A stretch of DNA of 10,524 nucleotides from Holophagaceae bacterium (GCA_003158505.1 PMJK01000145.1:8676-19199); one strand, 5' to 3'. Positions 1 through 6,606 are shown, numbered from the stretch's first letter. Numbers and translations are program-made. Notes: a model not told the origin generated them from the sequence alone.

Positions 1-43
1 CGCCTTCCTGGCCCGCTTCCCCAGCGTGTTTGCCCAAGTGTGA
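1..43 (+). CDS. Possible C-terminal tail of an unknown plus-strand gene (partial)
   Basis: Reading from base 2 on the plus strand gives 13 codons, AFLARFPSVFAQV, and then a TGA stop at 41-43. Eleven of the 13 codons end in G or C, as expected for a gene in this GC-rich genome. A strong hairpin follows about 25 bases after the stop, and the next gene (uraA) converges on the same spot, so the arrangement is that of two genes meeting tail to tail. No family can be recognised from 13 residues. The minus strand here has no convincing start codon. The call rests on frame, codon use and position only, and could be chance. Confidence 0.4.
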   Translation, partial: AFLARFPSVFAQV

Positions 44-68
44 TGGCGGGTCAGTCCCCCTGCACTTC

Positions 69-106
69 AATGGCCTGGGTCACCCGTTGGGATGACCCAG
101 GCCATT
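69..106. terminator. Perfect 14-bp inverted repeat, probable shared terminator
   Basis: AATGGCCTGGGTCA (69-82) is followed, after a 10-base loop, by its exact reverse complement TGACCCAGGCCATT (93-106). Inside the loop CCC and GGG can pair as well, leaving only GTT unpaired and one bulged A, so the stem is effectively 17 bp. It begins 18 bases past the uraA stop codon and about 25 bases past the putative plus-strand stop at 43, so it could end transcripts from both sides. Neither flank has a long T run, only a few Ts after each arm. It is therefore either a weak-tail intrinsic terminator or a 3'-end stabilising hairpin. Confidence 0.8.
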
Positions 107-124
107 CGGTTATCGGGTCGCGGG

Positions 125-1399
125 TCAGTTCGCGGCGTCGTTGCTGACGCCCATGCGATCGAAACCCCAGAAGAGCAGGCTGAGCAGGATGGCCACCATG
201 GTGCCCAGGGCCATGCCCTTGAGCTGCACGGTGCCCAGGTTCACGGCCGCGCCACTGATGCCGCTGATGAGGACCACCGAGGTGAGGATCAAGTTGCGGG
301 ATTTGGTGTAGTCCACCTTTTTCTCGACGAGCATCCGGATGCCTGCGGCGGCGATGATGCCGAAGAGCAGGATGCACACGCCGCCCATGACGGGGGTGGG
401 AATGCTGCGGATGAGGGCCGCCAGCTTGCCGGAGAAGGACACCAGGATGGCGATGATGGCCGTGCCGCCGATGACCCACACGCTGTAGACCTTGGTGATG
501 GCCATGACGCCGATGTTCTCGCCATAGGTGGTGTTGGGCGTGGCGCCCACCAGGCCCGACAGCACGTTGGAAATGCCGTCGCCCAGCAGGGAGCGGTGCA
601 AACCGGGGTCCTTCATGAGGTCACGCCCTACGATGTTCCCCGTGACCACCAGGTGCCCCACGTGCTCGGCGAGCACCACCAGCGAGGCGGGCAGGATGAT
701 GAGGATCGCCTGGAGATTGAAGCTGGGCGCGTAGAGGGTGGGCACCTGGAACCAGGGCGCCGAGTGGACGGCCTGGAGATCGACCACGCCGAGCCCGAGG
801 GAGAGCAGGTAGCCGGCGATGACGCCCAGCAGCACCGGGATTACGGCCAGGAAGCCGCGAAGCAGGACGGAGGCCAGGATGGTCACGGCGAGGGTGCCAA
901 GGGACACGATCAACGCCGTGGGCAGGGGCATGCCCAGCACCGCAGGGCCCGGAGTGAGGCCCGCCATGTTCGTGGCCACCGGTGCCAGCTCCAGGCCGAT
1001 GATCGCCACGATGGCGCCCATGGCCGCCGGGGGAAAGATGACGTCGATCCAGCTTGTGCCAGCAACCCGCACCACCTGGGAGATCAGGATGAAGATAAGC
1101 CCGAAGACGATGAAGCCCCCCTGGGCCGCGGAATAGCTCAGCCCCGCCGCCATCACGGCAAAGACTGGCGAGAGGAAGGCGAAGCTCGATCCGAGGTAGG
1201 CAGGAATGCGGCCCTTGGCCACGAAGAGGTAGATCAGGGTGCCCACACCGTTCATCAGCAGGCAGGTCGCGGGATTCACCTTGAAGAGGAAGGGCACCAG
1301 CACCGTGGCGCCGAACATGGCGAACAGGTGCTGGAGACTGAGGGGCAGAGTCTGGAGCAACGGAAGCCGTTCATCCACTCCGATCGTGCGTTGCAGCAT
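125..1399 (-). CDS. uraA: Uracil:proton symporter, UraA type (NCS2 / nucleobase-ascorbate transporter family)
   Basis: This 424-residue integral membrane protein has the length and 14-helix hydrophobic pattern of NCS2 permeases. It closely resembles E. coli UraA from its first residues (IGVDERLPLLQTLPLSLQHL at 6-25) to near its C-terminus. The residues that bind uracil and carry the proton in UraA can be placed: F73 in GSSFAF, E245 and H249 in LAEHVGHL, and G293-E294 in TYGENIG (UraA E241, H245, E290). Xanthine and urate members of the family usually have a Gln-Asn type motif in place of GEN, so uracil is the best prediction. The ATG at 1399 has GAGGA four bases upstream. The gene is last in the cluster, 168 bases after the FAD-subunit gene, and may have its own leader control. 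Family is near certain; substrate is inferred from residues and conflicts mildly with the purine context. Confidence 0.95.
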   Translation of the reverse strand: MLQRTIGVDERLPLLQTLPLSLQHLFAMFGATVLVPFLFKVNPATCLLMNGVGTLIYLFVAKGRIPAYLGSSFAFLSPVFAVMAAGLSYSAAQGGFIVFGLIFILISQVVRVAGTSWIDVIFPPAAMGAIVAIIGLELAPVATNMAGLTPGPAVLGMPLPTALIVSLGTLAVTILASVLLRGFLAVIPVLLGVIAGYLLSLGLGVVDLQAVHSAPWFQVPTLYAPSFNLQAILIILPASLVVLAEHVGHLVVTGNIVGRDLMKDPGLHRSLLGDGISNVLSGLVGATPNTTYGENIGVMAITKVYSVWVIGGTAIIAILVSFSGKLAALIRSIPTPVMGGVCILLFGIIAAAGIRMLVEKKVDYTKSRNLILTSVVLISGISGAAVNLGTVQLKGMALGTMVAILLSLLFWGFDRMGVSNDAAN

Positions 1400-1430
1400 G
1401 GGATCCTCGCGCAGGGCGTTTGGGGGTTGC

Positions 1431-1476
1431 GACCCGACAGAACCTCATTGTGGAGGCCGTGGGTCTCGATAGGTTC
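1431..1476 (-). repeat. Two interlocked complementary pairs (pseudoknot-like) upstream of uraA
   Basis: Read on the transcribed (minus) strand, the order is GAACCT (1476-1471), GACCC (1465-1461), AGGTTC (1445-1440), GGGTC (1435-1431). The first and third elements pair over 6 bp, and the second and fourth over 5 bp. They interleave, which is the topology of an H-type pseudoknot. An alternative hairpin, CCTC/GAGG around CACAAT, lies within the same stretch and would compete with the 6-bp pair. The last element ends 31 bases before the uraA start codon, close enough to affect initiation. Pairs this short can arise by chance in GC-rich DNA. Confidence 0.3.
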
Positions 1477-1495
1477 AAAGGGCGGATTCAGTATC

Positions 1496-1525
1496 CTTGG
1501 AGTCCGCGCAAATCCCCAGTCCAAG
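1496..1525. repeat. Inverted repeat CTTGGA-N18-TCCAAG in the uraA leader
   Basis: CTTGGA at 1496-1501 and TCCAAG at 1520-1525 are exact reverse complements separated by 18 bases. The pair could be a split operator or the base of an RNA stem-loop about 100 bases ahead of uraA. Its CTTGG/CCAAG core matches the compact palindrome in front of the xanthine dehydrogenase Mo-subunit gene at 5151-5163. Confidence 0.35.
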
Positions 1526-1566
1526 TTAGGCCTGATGTTAATTTCCACCGGACGGCTGACGAGTCC

Positions 1567-1591
1567 CTCAGGTCGGGGCTAGGCCCCTGAG
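1567..1591 (-). other. Stem-loop overlapping the stop codon of the FAD-subunit gene
   Basis: GGGGC (1575-1579) and GCCCC (1583-1587) pair around a three-base loop. The outer CTCA (1567-1570) pairs with TGAG (1588-1591) after a four-base bulge. The TGA stop of the FAD subunit (1570-1568) lies in the outer arm. No T run follows on the minus strand, so it does not look like a standard intrinsic terminator. It could slow 3' decay or partly separate the dehydrogenase message from uraA. Confidence 0.3.
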
Positions 1592-2431
1592 CATATCCAC
1601 CAGGAGATTGCCGGCCACTTTGCGGCGAAACGCGGCGGAGGAGCGGAGGTCATCGATGGGCGAAATGTCGGCCTGGAGTGCCGCCAGGGCCGCATCGAGC
1701 GGAAGGTTCCGGATGGCCTGACCCTGCAGGATCCTTTCGGTGCCCTTGGCCCGGATGGGCATGGGCGCCACGCTGCCCAGGGCGAGGCGCAGGTCCTGGA
1801 TCCGCCCATCGGCCACCCGGGCCCAGGCGGCCAGGCTCACCTTGGCGATGGCCTGGGCCTGGCGAGTTCCCACCTTGCGGAAGTAGTGGAAACCGCCTTC
1901 CCCCATTCTGGAAAGACGGATGCGGGTGATGAGTTCGTCGGGCGCCAGGAGGCTGCGTTTGTAGCCCGTATGGAAGTCGGCGTAGGGCACCCAGCGCGAG
2001 CCCCGCAAAGAGGTCAGCTCCAGTTCGGCGCCATAGGCCAACAGGCTGGGTGGCGTATCCGCGGCGGGACTGCCGTTGGCGATGTTGCCGCCCAGGCTGC
2101 CCCGGCTTTGGATGGCCAGGGCACCCGTGACCATGGCACTGCGGACGAGGTTGGGGAATTCCCGCTGCAACAAAGGATGGGCGGCGATCTCCCGGAACAG
2201 GGTGAGGGCGCCCAAGGTCACCTCGCCGTCGGTGACGACGATTCCCCGCAGCTCCTCCAGGTCCCACAGGTTGAGGAAGAGTCGGTCTGGCAGACGACCG
2301 GCGGCAAAGGGCACCATCAGATCCGTGCCGCCCGCCAGGGGCCGGGCCTCGGGGTGGGCCGCCAGCAGGGCCAGGGCCTCCGCCAGATTCAAGGGCGTGA
2401 GCACCTCGCAAAGGGAGGGTTGGCCTCTCAT
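1568..2431 (-). CDS. xdhB: Xanthine dehydrogenase, FAD-binding subunit
   Basis: This 287-residue protein carries FAD, passing electrons from the iron-sulfur subunit to NAD+ or another acceptor. The N-terminal FAD-binding fold shows PLAGGTDLMV (31-40) and GSLGGNIANGSPAADTPPSL (111-130), both FAD-contact motifs of the family. The C-terminal CO-dehydrogenase-flavoprotein-type domain shows YFRKVGTRQAQAIAKVSLA (183-201) and the closing SSAAFRRKVAGNLL (264-277). Length matches E. coli XdhB, so the gene looks whole. The ATG at 2431 overlaps the preceding TGA by four bases (ATGA) and follows a strong GGGAGGGG site. The frame stays open to 2773, but that extension lies inside the Fe-S gene and has no family similarity. 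Translational coupling should keep the subunits balanced. Symbol follows E. coli naming. CoxM-type subunits of other molybdenum hydroxylases look alike; neighbouring guaD favours purine oxidation. Confidence 0.93.
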   Translation of the reverse strand: MRGQPSLCEVLTPLNLAEALALLAAHPEARPLAGGTDLMVPFAAGRLPDRLFLNLWDLEELRGIVVTDGEVTLGALTLFREIAAHPLLQREFPNLVRSAMVTGALAIQSRGSLGGNIANGSPAADTPPSLLAYGAELELTSLRGSRWVPYADFHTGYKRSLLAPDELITRIRLSRMGEGGFHYFRKVGTRQAQAIAKVSLAAWARVADGRIQDLRLALGSVAPMPIRAKGTERILQGQAIRNLPLDAALAALQADISPIDDLRSSAAFRRKVAGNLLVDMLRGLAPT

Positions 2432-2901
2432 GGGCGCCCCTCCCTGGCCGCCAGCAGCGCGTCCACGATCTTCACATAGCCGGTGCAGCGGCAGAGGTTC
2501 CCGGACAGGCCCTCCCGAGCCCGGTCCTCGTCTTGCACCGCATCCGTCTCCAGCAAGTAGGTCCCTGCCACCAGCATCCCGGGCGTACAGAAGCCGCACT
2601 GGGCACCACCGTGGTGGAGGAAGGCTTGCTGCAGTGGGCTCAGGTCCACACCCGCCAGACCTTCCACGGTACGCATGGTCGAGCCCTGGGCCTGGATGGC
2701 AGGGACCAGGCAGGCGTTCACAAGGCTGCCATCCAGGATCACGGAGCAGGCGCCACATTCGCCTTCGCCACAACCCTCCTTGGTGCCCGTGAGGCAGAAG
2801 TCCTCGCGGATCACATCCAGCAGCCGGGACATGGGGTGGACGAGGGCCTGACGGGCTTCCCCATTCACTGTGAGCTTCAGAAGGATTTTCTGCGTCGTCA
2901 T
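2428..2901 (-). CDS. xdhC: Xanthine dehydrogenase, 2Fe-2S subunit
   Basis: This 157-residue protein is the electron-relay subunit with two [2Fe-2S] clusters. All eight cysteine ligands are visible: C44, C49, C52 and C64 form the plant-ferredoxin-like cluster (GCGEGECGACSVILDG), and C102, C105, C137 and C139 form the helical-domain cluster (CGFC and CRC). Length fits E. coli XdhC. The ATG at 2901 follows the Mo-subunit stop by one base (TGAGATG) and has an excellent ribosome-binding site, GGAAGGAG, about six bases upstream. Its own stop overlaps the FAD-subunit start. The gene sits between the Mo and FAD genes, whereas E. coli has Mo-FAD-FeS. The symbol follows E. coli usage and must not be confused with XdhC maturation proteins of other bacteria, which are not present here. 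Confidence 0.95.
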   Translation of the reverse strand: MTTQKILLKLTVNGEARQALVHPMSRLLDVIREDFCLTGTKEGCGEGECGACSVILDGSLVNACLVPAIQAQGSTMRTVEGLAGVDLSPLQQAFLHHGGAQCGFCTPGMLVAGTYLLETDAVQDEDRAREGLSGNLCRCTGYVKIVDALLAAREGRP

Positions 2902-2902
2902 C

Positions 2903-5119
2903 TCAGGCTCCTTCCACCAAGTCCATCAGGACCTCGGGCGTCATGGGTACCTGCCTTGGTGTGATCTGGAGTGCGTGCTGAACAGCATTGAGCAGGGCCG
3001 GCGCCGGGCCGTCCATGGGCAGTTCCCCGATGCCCTTCGCCCCGCCGGGACCATAGGCGTAGGGGCGCTCCTCGAAGAAGACCCGAATGCGCGGCAGGTC
3101 CACCGCCGTGGCGATGAGGTAGTTGCTCATCTGGTGGTTGGCCATGCTGCCCTGGCGCCAGATCACCTCCTCGTTCAGGCCCCAGCCGATGCCCTGGGCC
3201 ACGCCGCCTTCGATCTGGCCGGCCGCCAGGGTGGGATTGAGCACTCGGCCCACCTCCTGCACGGTCACGAAATCAGCCACCTGGGTCTCATAAGTCACCA
3301 GGTCGATGCGCAGGTCGGCCGCATAGCAGGCCCAGGCGTAGGTGGCGTAGGCGTCGCCACGGTAGGTGGTGTCATCCCACTGCACGAAGTCCGGCTTCTG
3401 GTACTGGCTCTCGGTGCGCAGGGTGCCGTGCTGGGCCACATAGGCCCGGATGGCTGCCGCCACGTCCCCATCCTGAAGATACCCGGCATCCAGGAGGGTC
3501 TTCCGCATGGCCAGAGCCGCGTCCTGGATCAACTTGCCCACCACCTGGGTCGTCCGGGAGGCCACTGTGGGGCCACTGTTGGGCACCACGCCCGTGTCCG
3601 GGGTGGCCACCACGATGAGGTCCAAGGGCGCCTGCAGGGCCTCCGCGGCCACCTGAGTGAAGACAGTGTTGGCGCCCTGCCCCATTTCCGTGGAGGCCGC
3701 CAGCACCCGCACCTGACCATCGGCGGTGCCTTCCAGGGCCGCCACGGAATGCAGCATGGTCTCGCCGCTGCCAGTGAAGCCGCCCCCGTGCATGAACACG
3801 GAGAACCCCACGCCGCGCTTGACCGGTTCGTCACCGGCGTTGAGGACGGGGTAGCTGGCCCGCTTTTCCGCGTAGCGGATCTCAGCGAGGGCGCGGTCCA
3901 TGAGGGCGATCAGGTCCACTTCGTCGCGCATGATCTGACCGGTGGCCATGGCATCCCCGGTCCGCAGCAGGTTCTTCCGCCGGAGCTCGGCTGGATCCAG
4001 GCCCAGGCGGTGCGCCGCCTCGTCCATGTGCCGCTCGATGGCGAAGAGGCTCTGCGGGGCGCCAAATCCCCGGAAGGCGCCGTGGGGCGGGGTGTTGGTG
4101 GCCAGGGCCCGGGCGTGGATCCGCAGGTCGGGACAGCGGTAGGGCCCCGAGGCATGGAGGGCGCCGCGGCTGAGGACCACCGGCGAGAGGGTCATGTAGG
4201 CCCCCCCGTCCAACAGAAATTCGACGTCCAGGGAAAGCAGAGTCCCGTCGGCCGCGAAGGCACTGCGGATGCGGGTCCGGGAGGGGTGGCGCTTGGTGGT
4301 GCAGGCCATATCCTCCTCGCGATCGTAGACGATCTTCACGGGACGCCCGCCGGCCTTCCAGGAGAGCAGGGCCGCATGGCAGGCGAGCATGGAGGGATAG
4401 TCCTCCTTGCCGCCAAAGGCGCCACCCGTCTCCACTTGGGCCGCGCGCACCTTGTCGAGCGGCAGCTGGAACAGCTCGTGGAGGGCGTGATGCACGTAGT
4501 AGGGGCACTGCATGGAACCCCGCACCAGCACGCCATCGGGCGTAGCTTCTCCAATGATGGCGTTGGGCTCGATGTAGACGTGTTCCTGGGCACCCGTGTA
4601 GTAGGTGGCCTCCAGCTGGAGATGGCCCTTCGCCCTGGCGCGCTCTGGATCTCCCTTAGTGATCAGGATGGTCTTGAAGATGTTGTCCTCGCCCCAGATG
4701 ACCGGGTCGCAGCGCAGGCTGTCCTCGATGCTGAGGACCGGAGGCAGGGGTTCCACATCCACCCGCACCCGTTCCCGGGCATCCTGCACCCGCTCCGGAT
4801 CGGGATGGGCCAGCAGCAGGATGGGCTCCTCCGCATGGTTGATCACGCCATCGGCCAGGCAGGGCTGCTCCTGGATCAGGTGGGCCACCACGTTCTTTCC
4901 GGGGATGTCCTGGGCGGTGACGATGATGAACTCCTCCCAGGGGAAGCCCTCTTCGAAATGGATGCCCATGATCCGTCCCCTCGGAACTCGGCTGCGGACC
5001 GTGGTGCCATGGAGCAGCCCCTCGATCTTCAGGTCATCCGTGAAGAGGGCCGCCCCGGTGAGCTTGGCGCGTCCTTCCCGGCGAAGCACGGAGCGACCGA
5101 TGTGGGCGTAGTCGTTCAT
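2903..5119 (-). CDS. xdhA: Xanthine dehydrogenase, molybdopterin-binding (catalytic) subunit
   Basis: This 738-residue cytoplasmic catalytic subunit hydroxylates hypoxanthine and xanthine toward urate at a molybdenum cofactor. The N-terminal hammerhead-type domain begins near GRSVLRREGRAKLTG (8-22). Cofactor and substrate motifs follow in family order: GGAFGGKED (232-240), AFRGFGAPQ (348-356), EMGQGANT (478-485), and GPGGAKGIGE (690-699) ending in the catalytic base E699. E239 and R350 occupy the places of bovine xanthine oxidase E802 and R880, the purine-orienting pair that aldehyde oxidases lack, so a purine hydroxylase is favoured. Length is close to E. coli XdhA. ATG at 5119 has GAGGA six bases upstream; it lies 52 bases after guaD, a gap that contains a palindrome. 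The family is broad (nicotinate, CO and aldehyde enzymes), so the substrate is inferred from residues and context. Confidence 0.93.
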   Translation of the reverse strand: MNDYAHIGRSVLRREGRAKLTGAALFTDDLKIEGLLHGTTVRSRVPRGRIMGIHFEEGFPWEEFIIVTAQDIPGKNVVAHLIQEQPCLADGVINHAEEPILLLAHPDPERVQDARERVRVDVEPLPPVLSIEDSLRCDPVIWGEDNIFKTILITKGDPERARAKGHLQLEATYYTGAQEHVYIEPNAIIGEATPDGVLVRGSMQCPYYVHHALHELFQLPLDKVRAAQVETGGAFGGKEDYPSMLACHAALLSWKAGGRPVKIVYDREEDMACTTKRHPSRTRIRSAFAADGTLLSLDVEFLLDGGAYMTLSPVVLSRGALHASGPYRCPDLRIHARALATNTPPHGAFRGFGAPQSLFAIERHMDEAAHRLGLDPAELRRKNLLRTGDAMATGQIMRDEVDLIALMDRALAEIRYAEKRASYPVLNAGDEPVKRGVGFSVFMHGGGFTGSGETMLHSVAALEGTADGQVRVLAASTEMGQGANTVFTQVAAEALQAPLDLIVVATPDTGVVPNSGPTVASRTTQVVGKLIQDAALAMRKTLLDAGYLQDGDVAAAIRAYVAQHGTLRTESQYQKPDFVQWDDTTYRGDAYATYAWACYAADLRIDLVTYETQVADFVTVQEVGRVLNPTLAAGQIEGGVAQGIGWGLNEEVIWRQGSMANHQMSNYLIATAVDLPRIRVFFEERPYAYGPGGAKGIGELPMDGPAPALLNAVQHALQITPRQVPMTPEVLMDLVEGA

Positions 5120-5150
5120 AGGGTGTCCTCAATCAGGTTCTAGTTTGGCA

Positions 5151-5163
5151 GCTTGGACCAAGC
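5151..5163. promoter_or_regulatory. 13-bp palindrome GCTTGGACCAAGC, candidate operator
   Basis: GCTTGG and CCAAGC are exact reverse complements around one central base, in the 52-base gap between the guaD stop and the xdhA start. A one-base centre suits a DNA site for a dimeric regulator better than an RNA hairpin; a shorter GCUU/AAGC stem remains possible in RNA. The CTTGG half-site recurs in the inverted repeat before uraA. Urate-responsive MarR-family regulators such as HucR bind palindromes of similar size but different sequence, so no regulator can be named. Confidence 0.35.
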
Positions 5164-5171
5164 CTCTCAGT

Positions 5172-6536
5172 TCAGGCTCGGTGGAAACAGCGCCTTCCCC
5201 GCACATAGGCCGACTGGACCAGGCGGGGGTCGGAACGGTAGATGAGCCGGGAGAGCACGTGGGCTGGGTCTGCGGAGACCTGGCCGAAGGGATCGGAAAG
5301 CCGGACATCCACCACCAGAAAATCCGCGTCGAAGCCCGCCTCCAGCGCACCCAGACGGTCCCCGAAACCCAGGGCCCTGGCGCCTCCCCGGGTGGCCAGG
5401 TGAAAAGCGCCCGTAGCGTCAAGTGCGGGAAGTGGGTCCAAGTCCAGGGCTTCTGAAAGGCGCGCCTTCTGGTCTTCCGTGAGGCCACCCACCTCACGCA
5501 GGCGGGCGGATTGCAGGTGCTGAGCCGCCCGCTTCAGCTTGCTCGCGGTGCAGGCTCCACCCATCTCCCTGAACATGGAGAGGCTGGGGCCAGCCCCCAC
5601 ATCGGTGCCCAGACCTATGGTGAGCCCCTCCTCCAGCCATCGCCGAAGGGGCATAATGCCGCTCTGGAGGAAGGCGTTGGAGCTGGGGCAGTGGACCAGG
5701 CTGCAGCCGTGTTCCCGGATGAGCTTCCGCTCCGAGGGCAGGAGGTGAATGCCATGACCCAGGAGCGTGCGGGAGCCCAGCAGGCCGAAGCGGCGGTAGA
5801 CGTCGGTGTAGCAGTCGGCCTCTGGGAAGAGTCCGCGCACCCATTCCAGTTCCTGCAGGTTCTCGGCCAGATGGGTCTGGACGAAGGCATCGTATTTCCG
5901 CGCAAGCCTCCCTGCCCCGATCATGAGTTCCCGGGAACAACTGGGGGCGAACCGGGGCGTGAAGGCGTAGTGCAGGCGCCCGCCATCCTTTCCATGCCAG
6001 GCGCGACAGAGGGCCTCGCTCTCCTTCAGGCTGGTTTCGGTGTCTTCGAGCAGGGCCTCAGGAGCATGGCGATCCATCATGGTCTTGCCGATGATCGCGC
6101 GGATACCGCAGGCCTCCGCCTCCCGGAAGATGGCGTCCGTGGCCTCGGCATGGATGGTGGCATACAGAACCGTCGTGGTGGTACCCAGGGCCAGCGCGTC
6201 GTTGAGATACTTCCGCGCCGTCGCACTCGCATGCGCTCCATCGGAAAAGCGCTCCTCGGCGGGATAGATGTGGCGTTCCAGCCAGGGCAGGAGCTCCAAC
6301 CCGTCGGCGGCCACCGCCTCGTACTGGGGTAGATGGGCATGCAGATCCACCAGCCCCGGCAGAATCCAGAAGGGTCGCAGATCTTCCACCGCCAGGCCGG
6401 GATGGCGGGCCGACACCGCATCGAAGGCTCCGGCATCGGCGATGGTCCCCATTCCGTCCACCACTAGCCCCCCATCGGCCTCGAAATGAAGCTCTTGGAG
6501 GGTGGGTGCAGAAAGGAGGGATGCGCGGATCAGCAC
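5172..6536 (-). CDS. guaD: Guanine deaminase (guanine to xanthine + ammonia)
   Basis: This zinc-dependent amidohydrolase of 454 residues hydrolyses guanine to xanthine, the substrate of the dehydrogenase encoded next. Family motifs occur in order: metal-binding GLVDLHAHLPQ (61-71, H66 and H68), KTMMDRHAPE (151-160), TPRFAPSC (193-200, R195 at the guanine-binding arginine), THLAEN (221-226, H222 and proton-shuttle E225), GHGIHL (260-265), HCPSSN (282-287) and GLGTDVGAG (308-316, metal ligand D312). The C-terminal GFDADFLVVD completes the composite beta domain, so the protein looks whole. Start: the frame stays open to 6635, but that extension covers the terminator hairpin and runs into the binding-protein gene. 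GTG at 6536 (or CTG at 6533) gives a normal N-terminus, although neither has a visible ribosome-binding site. Function is very likely; exact start is uncertain. Other amidohydrolases are less likely given TPRFAPSC. Confidence 0.93.
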   Translation of the reverse strand: MLIRASLLSAPTLQELHFEADGGLVVDGMGTIADAGAFDAVSARHPGLAVEDLRPFWILPGLVDLHAHLPQYEAVAADGLELLPWLERHIYPAEERFSDGAHASATARKYLNDALALGTTTTVLYATIHAEATDAIFREAEACGIRAIIGKTMMDRHAPEALLEDTETSLKESEALCRAWHGKDGGRLHYAFTPRFAPSCSRELMIGAGRLARKYDAFVQTHLAENLQELEWVRGLFPEADCYTDVYRRFGLLGSRTLLGHGIHLLPSERKLIREHGCSLVHCPSSNAFLQSGIMPLRRWLEEGLTIGLGTDVGAGPSLSMFREMGGACTASKLKRAAQHLQSARLREVGGLTEDQKARLSEALDLDPLPALDATGAFHLATRGGARALGFGDRLGALEAGFDADFLVVDVRLSDPFGQVSADPAHVLSRLIYRSDPRLVQSAYVRGRRCFHRA

Positions 6537-6544
6537 GGAGCGGC

Positions 6545-6601
6545 CAAAAAAGAGCCCGGGCCGGAGAGAAGAAGGGGAGCTCCTTCTGCCCGGCCCAGGC
6601 T
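6545..6601 (-). terminator. Strong intrinsic terminator after the binding-protein gene
   Basis: On the minus strand GCCTGGGCCGG pairs with CCGGCCCGGGC over 11 bp (one G-U pair). An inner AGAAGG/CCTTCT stem lies above it around a short loop. One C after the outer arm comes a run of six Ts (6551-6546). The hairpin begins five bases past the binding-protein stop and its T run ends nine bases before the proposed guaD GTG. This is a textbook Rho-independent terminator inside what otherwise looks like one operon, so it likely lowers expression of guaD and the dehydrogenase relative to the transporter. Confidence 0.9.
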
Positions 6602-6606
6602 GTCGA

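Larger units (their letters stand above)
1400..1567 (-). promoter_or_regulatory. Leader region between xanthine dehydrogenase FAD subunit and uraA
   Basis: This 168-base non-coding stretch is by far the longest gap in the cluster. On the minus strand it carries the CTTGGA...TCCAAG inverted repeat (1496-1525), two interlocked complementary pairs (1431-1476) and the GAGGA ribosome-binding site just before the uraA ATG. I found no convincing -35/-10 pair at standard spacing; TAACAT near 1535-1540 is the best -10-like hexamer but has no matching -35. I could not match the region to a purine, xanthine (NMT1) or PyrR leader from memory. A promoter or structured RNA is likely from length and repeat content, but not demonstrated. 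Confidence 0.4.

Noticed and set aside
1400..1567. Classical purine riboswitch or clear sigma-70 promoter before uraA
   Set aside because: I could not find the three-way-junction core of the purine aptamer or a -35/-10 pair at 16-18 base spacing.
92..1582. A 496-codon plus-strand open frame opposite uraA
   Set aside because: Low-complexity composition (many H, G, D, Q) and complete overlap with an unmistakable UraA homologue; a strand shadow of skewed codon use.
2432..2773. Longer upstream start for the FAD subunit
   Set aside because: The extension lies inside the Fe-S gene in another frame, has no family similarity, and the ATG at 2431 has a strong ribosome-binding site and ATGA coupling.
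2870..5143. A 757-codon uninterrupted open frame on the plus strand, opposite the Mo-subunit gene
   Set aside because: Its translation is rich in His, Gly, Gln and Ala with no recognisable domain, as expected from the antisense of a GC-rich gene. The opposite strand encodes a clear full-length dehydrogenase subunit with every motif in place.
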